Source: Phoebastria nigripes (lineage: Eukaryota > Chordata > Aves > Procellariiformes > Diomedeidae). From it: a stretch of 64,000 bases of DNA. Shown piece after piece: positions 38,455-52,515 of this stretch (the stretch's first letter is position 1; each line of letters starts with the position of its first letter). The notes beneath the pieces are model-generated. The model saw nothing but the letters and a program-made list of their open reading frames with translations, searched no databases and was not told the DNA's origin. The DNA lies in contig JAYKAV010000411.1 in assembly GCA_035582835.1 (NCBI GenBank), positions 186,001-250,000 on the forward strand, given 5' to 3'. The position numbers and the translations under genes are program-made.

Positions 38455-41400
38455 AACTAAAGTGGCTGAAACTACAGAATACACAATTAAGATAGCCCTG
38501 GAGGTGTGCCCAGAAGAGTCTTTGATCTCAGCAACTGGCTATGAATTACTAAGCTCTGTCCCCCAAATTTCCAGAAAATGAACAGTATCTTATTTGAGGA
38601 AACACCTCTAGAAGCTATCAAGACTTGCCTGAAAATTCTCCAGCACCCAAGCTCTTTCTGTGCAAAACTGGTCTTTTAACATGACAAAATCCCTGTTTTA
38701 CTTCACAGTTAACTGAAGTGTATCCTTCGTGACATTTCGGCCAATAATCAAGCTGTCCAAGCACAGCTGAACACCACAGACACCTTCAAACCTATAGTGC
38801 AGTGACTGGCTTCAGTTTTTGTCTCAAGTCTCACCTCGGCACCCAAGGCCGAAGAAGAACATCACAGGGCTGAACTCTAACTACCAAGATGGCCAAGCTG
38901 CTCTGAAGTAGTGCCAAAGAGCAGCAGCTCTATGGACTACCACCACCATGTAAGAAACAAAGAACACTACTGCAGGTAGGCAGAACTTAAGAAAACTGAT
39001 GAAATAACATAATACAGAGTCCGAAATATCTTCAATTAAAAAACACAAGTGAATGAGAAGAACAAATGACCTTGGGAAGAGAGACAGTCATGGGAACATA
39101 CAGAGCCAAAAATTATATATATGGCTCAGAAGTGGCATGAAGCTGTCACAAGCAAAGAGGAGGAAGAAAAATAATATTTCAAGAACAAAACTATGCTAGA
39201 TTTACTCTAAAAATGATAAATTTTATTTTGGAAACAGAGCCATGCTACTACTTTTAATCTCATTCTTAAATCTTAGAATGCTTCTCATTACTGTTTCAGC
39301 TGTTCTGCTATGTTGAAAGACCATTTTTTTTCNGAACAGAAGGGCTAAGCTTTTTAAAAGTAACAAAGAAGTTTAAAACAGTTTTTAAATCAAGACACCA
39401 AAAACATGGTAACTTAAGAGGTTTTATTATTCATCCAGGGAATTGCAAGCTCGTCATTTTTAAAAATAAGATGTCTCTGTTTAGATATCCTTGTAATTGA
39501 TCATTTTTAGTAATTTTAATGCACTTTTTAAAAATGCGTCTCCTACTTTCCCATTCATATACCCATTTATTTTTTAGGAAAGAAACTGGAAATAGAAGCA
39601 AAAAAGGAATAGTCCCCTTATAAAATTATCTAAATTTGGTTATAGAAAGGGGAGGAGGTTGCAAAAATACCACAAAAGTATTTATTTCCCAGTTTAAAAA
39701 AAAAAAAAATTCTTCAGCAAGCACCAAGATGAAAGCATGAATACACAGGCTTCAAGAATTACAAATAAACATTCTTCTGCTGGGTTATGAAGATGGAAGG
39801 AAAAAGTATGTTCTACACAAATATTCTCTACNTCCTTTCACATATGTATCTGTAACCTGAGCTGCTGTACAACAAACACTGACATTACAATAAACAAACA
39901 TTGAATGATATACAAACCACAATAGTAAAACAGAATTGGCATCAAGTATTTAAACAAAAGTATCCTTCCTGGAAATAGCTCTCCTACTTACAGCCTGCCC
40001 AGAATTGCATCGATTCAGAGACTTTGTTCAAGTTATACTAAAAGTTAAGTTTTAAAGAAATTTGAAAGAAGAAAACAGAATTAAGAAAATAAAACACAAG
40101 TTACTTGCAAAAGTATCTTTGCTTTTTTTAAAAACAGTATCTTTTAAAATGTTTGTTTAGTTGAGAATGAAAGGCTTCATTCTGCCTTCACACTATGTGA
40201 CACACACAACTGCAAGCAGTATTTACAGAAATTGGCTGCCGTGCGGATACGTTAGTCCTTTTCCATACCAAGCACAAACAGAGCACGCACAGGATGACGC
40301 TGTACCTGCATCGACCCCCCCGAGCTTCCCCACTTCCCTGCCCATCACCTTTCCACACTGGGGTTTTAAGAAAGGATGTCTATAACTGGGAACTGGATAC
40401 ACTTTTCAAGTCTCAGTCCGATATCTAAATAGCAAGATCATTCTCGCTTCCTGAAGGAAAAGGTCATTTCTAAAAACCTTGTATCCAATAAACATTTTGC
40501 CAGTAAATGTGGCAGTTTTAATCACAAAAAACTATTCAAATTAGGTATGTTCAATCATTCAATCCCTGAAAAAAGTAAATTCAAAAATAGCACTAAAACA
40601 TTTAACTTTTTTAGTTTCTTGAACAAATACCCAGAATCAGCAAAATATACCTCTAAAATTGGACAGAAAATGTAGGCCTCAATGCTATCTTATGTGCCTT
40701 TCTAAAAAATTGCCAGAGGAACCAGGTTTTTTATTTCCAGAAAAAAACACCATTGGAACATTCTCTCTTTGGTTCTATTTTTTTTTTTCCCTTTAGAAAG
40801 TACTACAATGAGATCTTTAGATACCATTTAATAGTGTTGGGCTTTTTTTTTTTTTTTAAACATAGCTTTTGTCTTGCTCTGATGATGTTTTACCCTCTGT
40901 TTAATTACCAGATTAGAAAGATTAATGAAGTTAATTCTGTTAACAAAATGGCTATCCTGAGGACTACAATTATCTGTGATTCACTTGGATTTCCTCTGCA
41001 GCTTTAGCCATAACAAACTCAGAGCAACTCCGAGACTCCTCGGATGTCAGCTACAAAACACTTTGTTAAAAGAAAAACAAAACAGAAAACTGCTATAGTC
41101 CATGCTACCGTGTTTAAATGCGAGAAGGAAAATCAAGTAAAATAAAATTTAGTAGCTTGACACGTGCTGCCAGGCAACCTATATTCCATAAAACAGATAG
41201 ACAAGAACGTAACATCTTGAATACAGAGATTACAGAAAAGGAAATGGCAAAAATAGCCACTACTATTATTACTGTTCCTGAAAAGTTAGGCAGCAGAGTC
41301 GAGTCCACCAGCCAGAAGTGGCACACCAGGAATAGATATATCTTCAAAATTCCCTAAGAACAAATACGTTCTAGTGTACGCTGCATTAACTGACATTTTT

Positions 41401-42174
41401 CTTTAGCATTTATTTTCATTTACTGCAGTGTTTTAAACTGAATCACGTGTGGAGTTCTCACATGTTAGATACAAGTTTGACGTGAAAGATGCTGGGTAAA
41501 CCTTTTTTAAATCTCACTCTTTCAGACATCCATGCAAGCTATCCAGTATTTCCTCGATTTAAGGGGGGGGGGGGGAAGTCAATAAAAATTCCCCCGANAC
41601 TTAGCCTGCCTTGTATTGTAGCAATTTTGTTGTTCCTCTTTTAGTCCATAATGAAACAGAAAGTGCAGAGTCATTTACATGTGCATTTGGATTTTATTCT
41701 TTGAAAAAANTGATTATAATTCAAACTGTTTGTTTGGTTTTTTAAATACAAGAGTATTCAGGTTTGGGTNATTTCTTTGTAAGAGCTTAGGTTAGATTTT
41801 ATACAGCCAAATACAGTCAGGGCTCCTGGAACTAGACTCAAGATAACTGAAGAATTTTTGTTCGTTTAGATCTTAAAATTTAGTTCTGAATGTATAAGAA
41901 CCATCCAGTTCTGGTAATGGGAGGGCATAGCATGCTGCCTAGTTACTCTTCCATCAAGCCAAGTGAGTAGAGCAAAGCTAACGCCTGTCTTCCACAAAAT
42001 GCTTTCAGTCTTTCTGAAAACGTCTAGGGATGAAGGATCTGCTACATCCCTTGCTAACCGGTTTCATTAATTTATCACTTTTAATGTGAAAAGAAATATG
42101 TGCTTTGCTGTTCATTTTAATCTATCTGGCTAGCCCTCAGTTCTTGTTTTACCCTTCTCAAATTAAAAAGCCCT

Positions 42175-42214
42175 TTATTTTTTAAAATGGTACTCTATTT
42201 TTTAAATGGTACTT
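42175..42214. repeat. Short tandem duplication of TATTTTTTAAAATGGTACT-like unit
   Basis: Two consecutive units of about 19-20 bp differ by one A in the A run. This looks like simple replication slippage. Confidence 0.7.
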
Positions 42215-42334
42215 TACATACCCAAATTAAGTAACCTCCCATTGTTGCTTTTACATAAACCAAACCAGTGAGCTCAGAGTTTCTCTCTATAAAGAATTTT
42301 CTCCAAAATTTGAACACTTTCAGAAGTCCTACTG

Positions 42335-42430
42335 TGAGCTCTGCTATTGACCTGCTGGGTTACCCTGGGCAATAAGCTTAATTCACCCTCCACGTGCCTA
42401 TTTCACCTCCTATGATTAGTCTTATTTAGA
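42335..42430 (-). mobile_element. MIR-like ancient SINE fragment, reverse orientation
   Basis: The plus strand reads GAGCTCTGCTATTGACCTGC, TGGGTTACCCTGGGCAATAAG and TGCCTATTTCACCTCC. This follows the reverse complement of the MIR core (GCTCTGCCACTTACTAGCTG, TGTGACCTTGGGCAAGT, TGCCTCAGTTTCCTC) piece by piece. It is a diverged fragment with approximate ends. Confidence 0.6.
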
Positions 42431-45107
42431 GTTCAAATTCTAAAAAGTTCAGGCTCTCCTTAACACATTTATGCAATTAGATCCTGATCTCTTTACCATT
42501 ATCTACACTGGAGTTTGCGGGTCCTAGGCACGCTGTCATAGTAATAGTTGTATTTGAACTGCTAAATTGACTAGGAACAATCAGTCATTATTGTAGCCTA
42601 TTGATAAACTGGCACATACTTCTGCTATGGTGCACCTATCACTTCCCAGAAAGCAAGGAACACTACCACTCCATTTATAGAAAAATCTCCATTTGGGGTT
42701 TACAGCATGAGGCTTTGCAATTCTAATTCCACACAGAGAGGGCAGAGATAGGTCTTACAGCAAGTCTATCTGGCCTTCAGTAAACTTGTCTCAATTTCCA
42801 ACCAGTTTTTAAAATGTTGACCACCCATAATCCTCTTATGTGCAGCCTACAGAAGAAGGAGGAATAATTTCACACCTGGGGGAAGTGTCATGAAAAATCT
42901 GTCATCTGTAATGAGCGTGGAGGCAGGCAGGATAGGCTTCTTCAGGAATGCATCTAAGTTTTGGATACCCTTGTTCCTCATTCCTCCATCTCTGGTTGGC
43001 CTACAATTTCCATAAGCACTATCCCACACAGCTTGCAGAAATCTCTGCCTTGGACAGCCCTATAATCAAAATTTAGTCCTATCAAAGTTTGTTTCAAAAC
43101 TCTCTCTCCAGTCTTACCTGAGAAAACTTATCTTAAAAGGTGATCTGAAATGGGAACTACATATTTAAATTTTTCGCTAGAAGTGTAGAAACAGTGCCCA
43201 AAGATCTGGCTGACCAGAGTAACAGCAATAGTCCCTTTACTCCAGAGACTTCAAGGACAGAAGTGGAAGGAAAGTTACCTTTTTATTGGGGAAGAAAGGC
43301 TTTGAGTGTGTGGGTTTGGGGTTTTTGTTTGGGATTTTTTTGTTTTGCCTTTTCCCCCCCCCCTCTTTTAAAACGCAGTGTTTTTTCCTTACTAGTAATA
43401 AAGGTTAAAATGATTCATGCACAAGTATGACCTTGTTAACCGTCCGGGCAACCCCCCTTTAATTAAAGCTCTCTGGGGAATCCTATAGATCTCCATGATG
43501 TCTGTGTAATATTGCAGAGTGAGAGTTTTGGACTGTTTCCATTTCGGATTCTCTGACCCTATCCAATCTGTTACTTGTGGCTCCGTCAAATATGTTGCAT
43601 TTTAACTTTTCCCAGGAGTCTACACAGTTTCTCTTTTGGGTTGTTTCAGGTTTCGTTCTCTGCAAAGCAGCTGCCTTTAAAAGTGCTTTCAATTTATCCC
43701 ATTACAAAATCATTCCCCCCATCAAGGAAAATGGTTCCCTCTCTAAAAATTCAACATACATACACGTGTGCATGCTAATAAAGTTGCTAACTATTGAAGA
43801 TAAAGATGCAGTGGCATCCAGTAAAGATAAAAGGATAAAAATGTCAGCATTCTCCGGATCTGGCTCAAATAGTGGTTGGTATTCAGCCATGGAGATGTGA
43901 CTAATTCTGGGTAATTTGGTCATTTTTCTTATACTGTCCTCAAAAAAAAAAAAAGCAAGAGAGATCATGCAACTTTGGAATTGTGTGTTCAGAATTGAAG
44001 TAACGCAATTTAGCAGCATTTTCCATATACCTGAGGAAATGCTGGAAAAAAACATGCAATTGCTGTTTTACTCTTAAAATTTCTTTAAGATCATTGGTTA
44101 ACCTAATTTTTTTTTTTTTTTTTTTGCAAACCTAATAAAAACCAGGTTAAGTCTGAACCCTGACCTGCAACTTGTTCTCGTTTTCATTTTGGATCATTTT
44201 AAAAGAAAATCAACTGGTTTTAACACCATGAGCAGTCCCAACAATAAACCTGAAACACTACCAGGTATTTTAGAAGTACTTTAATGACGTTTCTTCCACT
44301 TCATGACTAAGCTGAACACTCTCCGCTTAATCCGGCAACAAGGAGAGCTGTTACGCCTGGGGCAGTCAGGATCCTACAGGCACCCAAGTAACATCTATAA
44401 AATAGGTAAACCCTGAAACACCCTACAAGCGAGNAGAGGGCACAACCTGGCAGCCACACTGGGCTCTCCTGATACTCCTCACCCCCTGCGCCCTTCACTC
44501 CCCTACAAATTGAAGCCTTTTATTTAATGCAGACAATGACAGCTTTTCTGACTGCTACCGTAGATTTACCACAAAGTAAGGGAACTTTTTACTTTACTTT
44601 CCTCTCACCCCTTGAACAATATCAAAGGAAGGAACTGGACCGCTCTGACTCACCAAAGTATGAACTTAAGACCTGACTAGTTTACTTGAATTTGTTTTAT
44701 TATCATTTAAATGACACGAGGTTCCCATCCCCCAACTTTTGTCATAAAAAATGCACNGTGAAAAATACAAGCAGCAGCAAACATGCTAACATTAAAAACA
44801 ATGGAGAGAGACTAGCTCTCCTACTGCATAGGCATGTTGCACAGATCTCACAAGCTCTAACAGACATTTTGGCAAGAAAAAGCAAACTGGAATAAAAGAC
44901 AATACACACAAAAGCTAAGTTAGCATCATTTTGAGACCTGACATTTTATCTGCACAACCAGCGCTTCTCAAGGATTTTTTTTCAGGTACAAAATTAACTA
45001 ACAATTGATGAATCAATATTTCATTCAGAATTATCTTCCTAACACGTGGCTTTGATTTTATAACCATGAACCAAGGCACATTTTTAAAACATGAAGAGAT
45101 ATCTGTT

Positions 45108-45126
45108 ACATGCTGGAAATTGTAGT
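45108..45126 (-). promoter_or_regulatory. ZNF143/THAP11-type SBS motif
   Basis: The plus-strand sequence ACATGCTGGAAATTGTAGT matches the reverse complement of the SBS consensus (ACTACAATTCCCAGCATGC) at 17 of 19 positions, so the motif reads on the minus strand, the coding strand of PRKCE. This consensus is known to bind ZNF143 and THAP11, mostly at promoters and chromatin-loop anchors. Its function here is inferred only from the match. Confidence 0.45.
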
Positions 45127-45154
45127 TAATTCCGAGTGTTCAAGAAACAGCAGC

Positions 45155-45173
45155 TCATTCTGGGAACCACAGT
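45155..45173 (-). promoter_or_regulatory. Second, weaker SBS-like motif
   Basis: TCATTCTGGGAACCACAGT matches the same SBS consensus at 13 of 19 positions in the same orientation, 47 bp after the first site. It keeps the central CTGGGAA. By itself it would be weak; its value is in being paired with the stronger site. Confidence 0.3.
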
Positions 45174-48100
45174 CCAATTAACTTATATTAGAGCAAGAAC
45201 TACTTCAAATAGCTCCTACTCTGACTCTTGAATTCCTATTTTACTGTAGCTTTTTCTAGGAATTTAAGCAGTTATTTGAAAAGATATTTTTATACCAAAA
45301 GATTTCAGTAGCTAAGGATAAAATCTATTACTTGCATTTAATTATCACTACGTATTTGTCACTTCCTATAAAATTACTGAATATCAAGCTTTCTGAGAGC
45401 TGTAAATCACTGTTATTTCTGCACCATGTCAATATTTAGTAGTGTTTTGTTTATAAAGTCATTAAAAATGGTAATACACTATATATAAAAACATGGCTTC
45501 CTTCTCATATGGCTAAGCAAGCAGAACAGACATCAAACCAAACTGTATGTTTTACTCTCAACTACTTATCCTCCTTTTACCTTCCCTTACTTTGTACATA
45601 GATCAGGATAACTACTGAGTTCACACTGCAAAAGTTTCTATAAAGAATCAAGTCTAATGGCAGTGTAAGAGCTGTTGTGAAGGATCATGCATTGAAACAC
45701 TGCTAGCTTTGGGCAGCTTTGTCCTCCACACCAAATTTAGATGACTGTGAACCACCATCAATGAAAAAAAATTGAGAGCTACTGGAACATTCACTCTGCA
45801 GACAGGAGGCCCTTCTAGAGAGCTTTGAGACACTATTTGAGGGCGAAACTGAAAAAAGCTTTTGAAGAACATGGCAGCAGCAGTGGGCTTACTCGGCTGC
45901 AGTCTGGAAGTGATGACTGAATCAATCTTTAGAAATAAAAACAGCTGAACTCCAAAGATATCCCAAAGATAATGAGCTGCCCAAAACCTACCAACTGCCA
46001 AACCTCCTACTGACTGTAACTTGTATTAGACTGGTGTCAGAGACTCTGGATCTTTCGCACAGATGGCTCTAGCAAACCAACGTTCAAAGAGCATCCCAAC
46101 AATGTTTGGGCTTGGTCATCCAGAGGTTTTAAACAAGAAAAAAAAAAAATTGCCAGACCTCAAGGCTCCATGTTTACTGGAAACATATTTGGGGAGAGTC
46201 AGAAAGAAGTTATGCCCTTAATGGCACAACATTTTGTTTCTCTCCCCTAAATCACCTCCCTCTCATGACCACCTCTACTGCTAGAGAACAGCTCCACAAA
46301 AAGAGATGCAGCGGGTGAAAACAGAATAAAAGACTGACATACTCCAGAAAAGGACATTTGGTCTCTTTGAGAAATTGGACACACACAACAGCAAAACCAT
46401 CTAGTTATCTATCTCAAAGTTACTCGCCTTGAAAATATCTGGTACTGCAGTAATGGTTATGAGCATGCCCATGCTCTTCTTCTGTCTTACTCCATTATTT
46501 GTGGTGCGTTGATTGTCACTAAATGGATGATACAAAAATAAAGATGCCCATGCAATGATAGTCAGGGATACTTTTATCCTTCAAGTATACTACAAACCAC
46601 ATGTAGCCATCTCTGGAAAGCAACATCAGAAGAATACAGAGTAGTCTTCAAAAGAGGGGAACTTCAACAAGAATGCTGAATGAAGTCCTATTTTAAGCTC
46701 TACCACAGAATCTTTAATATCATTCTAATGCTGCTAGGCTCAGATCTGTCAGAAAAAAAAGCCTTTTCCTTTTAAATTTTATCAAACTCAAAAAAGGAAG
46801 GTCTCAGCAGACCTGTATTTGAGTGTGGCATTACAAACCTAAGGTTTAATTAATTCTCTTACTCATTCTACAGCTGTATGCATCATACAAATACTAATAA
46901 TAAAATACCTTGAAACCAAAAATGAAATGACATACTAAGACAAATTTTGTAGAGCAGATTAAAAGTGGGGATGCATACTTGCTACCTGAAGAAAGCAAGA
47001 TACTGAGCAGAGGTATAAGCTGTGGTTTCTACATATTGTATAAAAACCCCCCTCTGGTCCACAAATCTTTATCTGAAAAATTAATCCAGTTTTAGCTTAT
47101 GGAAATTAATCCAGATTTAGCTTATATTTCATACTTTAAAAACAGTGTACACAAACATGATTTTTTTTTTTTTAAACACTGAGGAGTTAGACAAATATAA
47201 ATAAAACTCCAACATAGAATAATCTTCAGAAATCACTTCCAATGTGGAAAAACGCTACTACTCTAAGTAGGGAGCTAAGGACTGAAAAAGGGGAAAGCAA
47301 CCATTCAAAAGTGTGTGAGCAGTATTATTCCCCTTCCCTGTTATTTTTAGTTTTGCTCCCTTAATTCTTCTTGGAAGTGCTTGTGTACAGGGTAAAAAAT
47401 TAATCCTTAACTTTTATATGCACAAGAAACAACTTTGCACACTGAACCACATAAACTGTAGCAGAGTGTTACTAAATCGGTATTGGACCCTGAGTGTGCC
47501 CCAAGATGTTCAGAGACCACTGAGAGCATCCGACACTGTAGCTCCTACTAAATAAATGGGCATTCAGTCTTGTTATCTGATGTCTTTGTAGCCCGCATGC
47601 AGGACAGAAAGGACTTCTCATGAAGTTGTGTTATTCTCATAACACAAGTGCAAATTCATGGAGGACAGAGGATGAGCGAATGAAAGTAACACAGATGGAA
47701 AACAATACTGACCCCTACAACTTCAAAGGACAGAGGAATATGGAACACCACGCACAAGCCAAGCTCCCATTCCCAATACACAAAATTCCTGAATCTGAGA
47801 GGCCTACAGAGATTTTCTCATTTTCTTCTTTGCAACTTCAGCTGTGCCACATTTTTGCTGTTTTGCAGTCACATAATTTCTATGCAATCTATCTGATATT
47901 TATAAGCTGTTATGATCTTTAAGTACTATTGTAAAAGTCATTCTAAATTTTGGACTCTAAGCAAATGAAAACATTATATCCATTAAGCCTCTCAGGAGTT
48001 CAGTCTTGATATACCTACTAAAAACCCACTAGAAAAGAATTAAGATGCAAATCTGCTTGATCCTCATTTGGCAGAAGTAGGACTAATAAGTTGGCACTGC

Positions 48101-51100
48101 AGCCTCTGTGCCCACTGCATTCCCTTGTTTCAAAAGTTTAGGTAAGCAAAGAATTTTGCACCGCTGTGTTGCAAGCCAGAAGATTCAAGGAAGATTTCAA
48201 GAATTTTTCTGATGTTATTATTGAAGAGACTTAAGACCAAGGCACCTGAAAAAGAAATAAAATAAATAATGTGAAGAAATGCTTGCCTTCCCTCAGGAGA
48301 AAGCTATCGAGGAGTCTCCTATTACATGAAAAGAACACTCTGCAAACTTTTATAGGAACTACATGATTTGATCCTTTCTACACAAAACTGGTTACATTTC
48401 CTGGCCCACCAAAATAGAGCCTGGTATACACGAAGTCTTTGATTTATACACCTGGAGCTGAGAGTAATCCCTTTACAAGAAGCCTGGTTTCCCCTAGGTT
48501 GCATGTTCTTTCTTGATGAATTGCCAAGGAATTACCTACTGCTTTGGAGAACATCTGTTATGGTTCCATCTCTCAGAATCGCANACACATCCATTTCTAG
48601 TTACCACGTACATGAAAAGTTTTGAAACTGCTTCTCTGTTCAGAGCATGTGTTTGGAAGAAAAAAGAAAAAGGAAATCTTCCAAATTTTATAATCATGCT
48701 TTGTCTTTGATATTGTTATAAGGTGTCTACAACAGAGAGAAAGAACAAAATTACTTCTGAAACTATCATGGGGAATAAAAATAATGTGAAAGCGATACAT
48801 ATATGAAAGAGAAACAGTACTAATTTGGGCATACAGTGATCTCATAGGGTCTTACATCACATATTAATTAATCTGAACTTGAGCACAAATTCAACTGCTC
48901 AATTAGTTCCCGCTGCTTCCATACCAACAGAGCAATTCTGTTTCAACGTTAGGGTCCCAGGTCAAGCATTAATTTTAAAAAAAAAAAAAAGGCACAGAAG
49001 CTAGACTTTATAAAGAAATCAACTCGAGTTATCTGGACAACCAAGTTTTTTTAAACATTTGACATGCTCTTTTGCCACAGAGTAAAAGAGCTAAACTAAA
49101 CCCTCTCAAAGTTATTTTAAAAGTAAACACATGACTGAACTGTGATATTTTTTACCCATAGTACACAACAATAAATTACATGTCTTTCCTACCTATATGA
49201 TATAGTCATCTTAAAAAAATCCCAAATTGTTCAAAGGAATTTATGTTGTTTACTGTAAAAAGAAAAGCAAAGTAGGAGTAAACCCCGAAACATTACACAG
49301 TTCAAGTAAGCAACAAAAACATCCCTCCTACTACCACCTCTCCCCCTAAAACACAGATCCTCATGTGAGATTTGACACTAGCTGAAGAGTCAGTGAGGCA
49401 GAACATTTGAGGAAGATTGTTCCAAGTGACAAAAGCTGCAAGACACACATGATTTATCACCCACCACAAAAGACCCAAACTTCATTTAAGACCACAATAA
49501 CAGAAGACAACATCTAACATGCTACTCGTGCAACCCTTCAACTACTAGCATGCTTGGACAGAGAAATTCATAAGCATCTACCTACCAGCTGATTTATCTA
49601 CGTTTGGACAACCTTCACCTGAAATTAACTGAGGCTAGGTTTTCAAAACATACCTCGAGGATTCAGGTACTCAAAATCTCCTGCACTGTGCCTCCAAATC
49701 CTCAACACACCTTTGAAAAAAATCAACCCAAAACAGCACCGAGTACCTGGGCCAGGCATATTGACCTCGTTGTAAGCTGAATGAGGTGCTTGCAGTATCA
49801 AGTCCAACTCTTCTGCCAACAGTAATTTCAGCTCAGTGGAGTAGCTCCGGCAAAACATTACAAGACAACGTAGGCTCTCAACAAGAGTCATGAATTATTA
49901 TTTCTGCAGCAGTAATGTTGAAGGGTGCCTGTGAGAACTTTTAGCCCATGTAGCAGCTCCAGGATAAAACACCTACCTCCTATTCTGGGAAACTTCAAGG
50001 AATAACAGAATCTGGTTTAGCATTTCAAGCAAACATTTTGGTTCCTTTCCTTGGACACCATTCACAGGTTTCTGTTGCTTTGTCTCCTTAGGTTTTCAGT
50101 ATAAGGATTTATTAATTCCCACTAATGAATTAGTGCAATTTGATTTTAGACACAGTATGAGAAAACAAACAGGAAATCTGGGAGGGAGAAAATCTGTAGA
50201 ATATGTACTTTATCTTAAAAGGAAACAGGAGAAATTATGATACACTTTTAACCAGGAAACTGAAAGGTACTTGAACCAGCGCACAAAATACAGAGTTTTT
50301 TCCCTGTTCTCTTTTGAAGACCGAATTTGTAGCATATTAAACTGCAAATCAATTTTACTACTCTACATGCTTAATGTAAATTGGTTTTATTTGTACTGCT
50401 TCATCAACATGCAAACTAGTCCAAGCCTGTTAAAACTGTAAAACTAAAATGCTCTGTCATTTCAGCTGAAGAAAGCTTATAACGTTATATTCAGTAACAC
50501 CGTTAAACTCGCTATCAGAAGTTCCTGAACTGAATGATACCTGGTGCCAGCACAGATGACAACAGAAACACTGGGAATAGACATATGTGCATGAGAGGGT
50601 ACGTAAAGAAAGCATTTCCCTGTAGCATCACAGACCCTGCATGCCATCTATGGTGTGCGTGCACGTACACACACACAGAGCACGCTGAGGGTCTCTCCTC
50701 CCTACTCTCCCACTCAGAACAATTGCTTTTCTGATGGTAGGATCTTCACCAAGAGCTTCTCTGCCAGAGCAGAGCTACATCTGGCCTGATTCTCGTCTCT
50801 GTTACACTGGGAGGACTGAGGTGTAATTTCAGGCAAACAAGAAAAAGTACGTCTTTAAACCAGTATGAACTGAGCTGAAGTTGGCATGAATACCATTAGC
50901 AGCACGCAAATGTAGGAACAGACATATATCCCAGATTTCTTACACTCACCAGGACTCATCGCTCAAGGGCCATTACTAGTAAGCAGGCTGTCCATCCTTA
51001 TCCATCTCTACAGCCTCCAGAGGCACTCCAACTTGTAGCAGAATTAAAAAGCATTTTTTCCATTTTTATCTCTCAAGTAAGTACAGCAGTATTTCAACCT

Positions 51101-51650
51101 ACTGAGACAGTTTCTTAAAGACTCCCTGCTTGAAAAAACAGACATATGCACTATGCAAACTATACATTCGCCCCAGAAAATAACTGCCTACATTTATTTA
51201 ATTTTATGATTAAATATTAACGTGAGCCATTTGACAATAAGCCTTGTTATAGTACTAACCAAAAAAGCCCTCACAGTTTTACAGTTTGCTCTGTGTCCAA
51301 ATATCAAACTCCAGAGTGCTGTCAGTGGTTTAATTTTAAAATCTTGATTAAAATTACACTTTCACTATAGTTTAGGACTAATCTATGGAACAACAGTTAT
51401 GAGTAGATCAAAAACTCATTTACATATTATCAACAGAACAGTAATTGCTAAAGACAAAAGGAAATCTTTCACAGTTCTCTAATATTTTTCCTAAATCCTA
51501 ATCTATCACAACGATTCAGGACAAAGAATATTCGGAGCATATATAAGCTTTTGAAGGACGGTTAAATTACATTGAATTAGAACTCCATCATGTTTATAAA
51601 TCCTCATGTGCCTGTCATGTCCCAGGCCAGTAATTAATGGAAAGAGAAGG

Positions 51651-51681
<31 letters not shown>

Positions 51682-52488
51682 CAAAACAAACCCCAACTTG
51701 TATGAGCTCCATGAGCTTCCCTGAGTTCCTTCCCTACAATTGATCCAAAATACTAATCAAACAGAGAGATGAAATGATGATACAATCTTTTGCCAATGAT
51801 GCAATGCTCCTATGCCCAACATAATTTTCAAGAGCCTTGTTTTCATTTGCCAGACAATCTTTGCACCACAACGGCTTTGTGCTATGTCCTTCATCCTTTC
51901 AGCCACGTGGATCTTTGATGAAGGCTTTTCCCAGCTTCACTGGATGACAAAGGGTTAAAAGAGGTTTTGAGAGCAGTTGGCTGATTTCGTGATGTTCTCC
52001 AGCAGTCTGAACAAACAGGAAGCCCGGAAATGAGTGATAATTGTTAAATAAGAGCTCTTAAAACACCTGCTTAGCTCTAACTGCTAACTATTAAACCATT
52101 ATAGCAAGTTAAAAACAAAATCCCCCAGCGAGATTTCCACCTGCTTTCCCCATCTATTTTCTTAATTTGTACAACGAGACATTCAGAAACACCCAGTGGA
52201 TCTGGAAGCACGACCCCCTCCAAAAGCAAGCACAACCTGGAAGGCTGTGCCTCAAACACCCTCCCAAAGCCATGTGGGCACTCACATCCCTTTGCTTTTC
52301 AGAGAAACGCACGTTTTAAGTCAGCTTGGTGTTTCTGAACTTTCCACCCAAAGTTTTTTCCAAACGTGACTGTCTGTACTTCTCTTCTGGACAGAATTTG
52401 TATAGCCATTCATCCTACACAGCAAGGAAGCGCTTTTGCAGGAGTAGGCCATTTTGTAAGGCAATTAAGAGAGAAGGAAAGGATTTTC
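45174..52488. other. Intronic sequence, largely unique
   Basis: Contains one 24-bp-period duplication and A/C tracts. The unique-looking segment 51820-52160 is a candidate conserved element by eye only. No gene is seen. Confidence 0.5.
47081..47124. repeat. 24-bp-period tandem duplication
   Basis: TTAATCCAGTTTTAGCTTAT (47081-47100) recurs at 47105-47124 with a single T-to-A change. Confidence 0.85.
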
Positions 52489-52515
52489 AGGTCCACGCTG
52501 GAAAGGCGTGGACCT
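52489..52515. repeat. Perfect 10-bp hairpin with 7-nt loop
   Basis: Arms AGGTCCACGC (52489-52498) and GCGTGGACCT (52506-52515) are exact reverse complements and enclose TGGAAAG. The stem is GC-rich in an AT-rich neighbourhood. It looks like a rho-independent terminator stem but lacks a T tract, and that label would not apply in a vertebrate. Confidence 0.85.

Larger units (their letters stand above)
33181..42334. other. Intronic sequence, largely unique
   Basis: Contains the G12 tract, the C6 triple tract, a CA/TG-rich patch near 35575-35620 and a 13-G run at 41563-41575, listed elsewhere. No gene is seen. Confidence 0.5.

Noticed and set aside
52489..52515. Reading the GC hairpin as a transcription terminator
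   Set aside because: It has no T tract and the sequence is eukaryotic.
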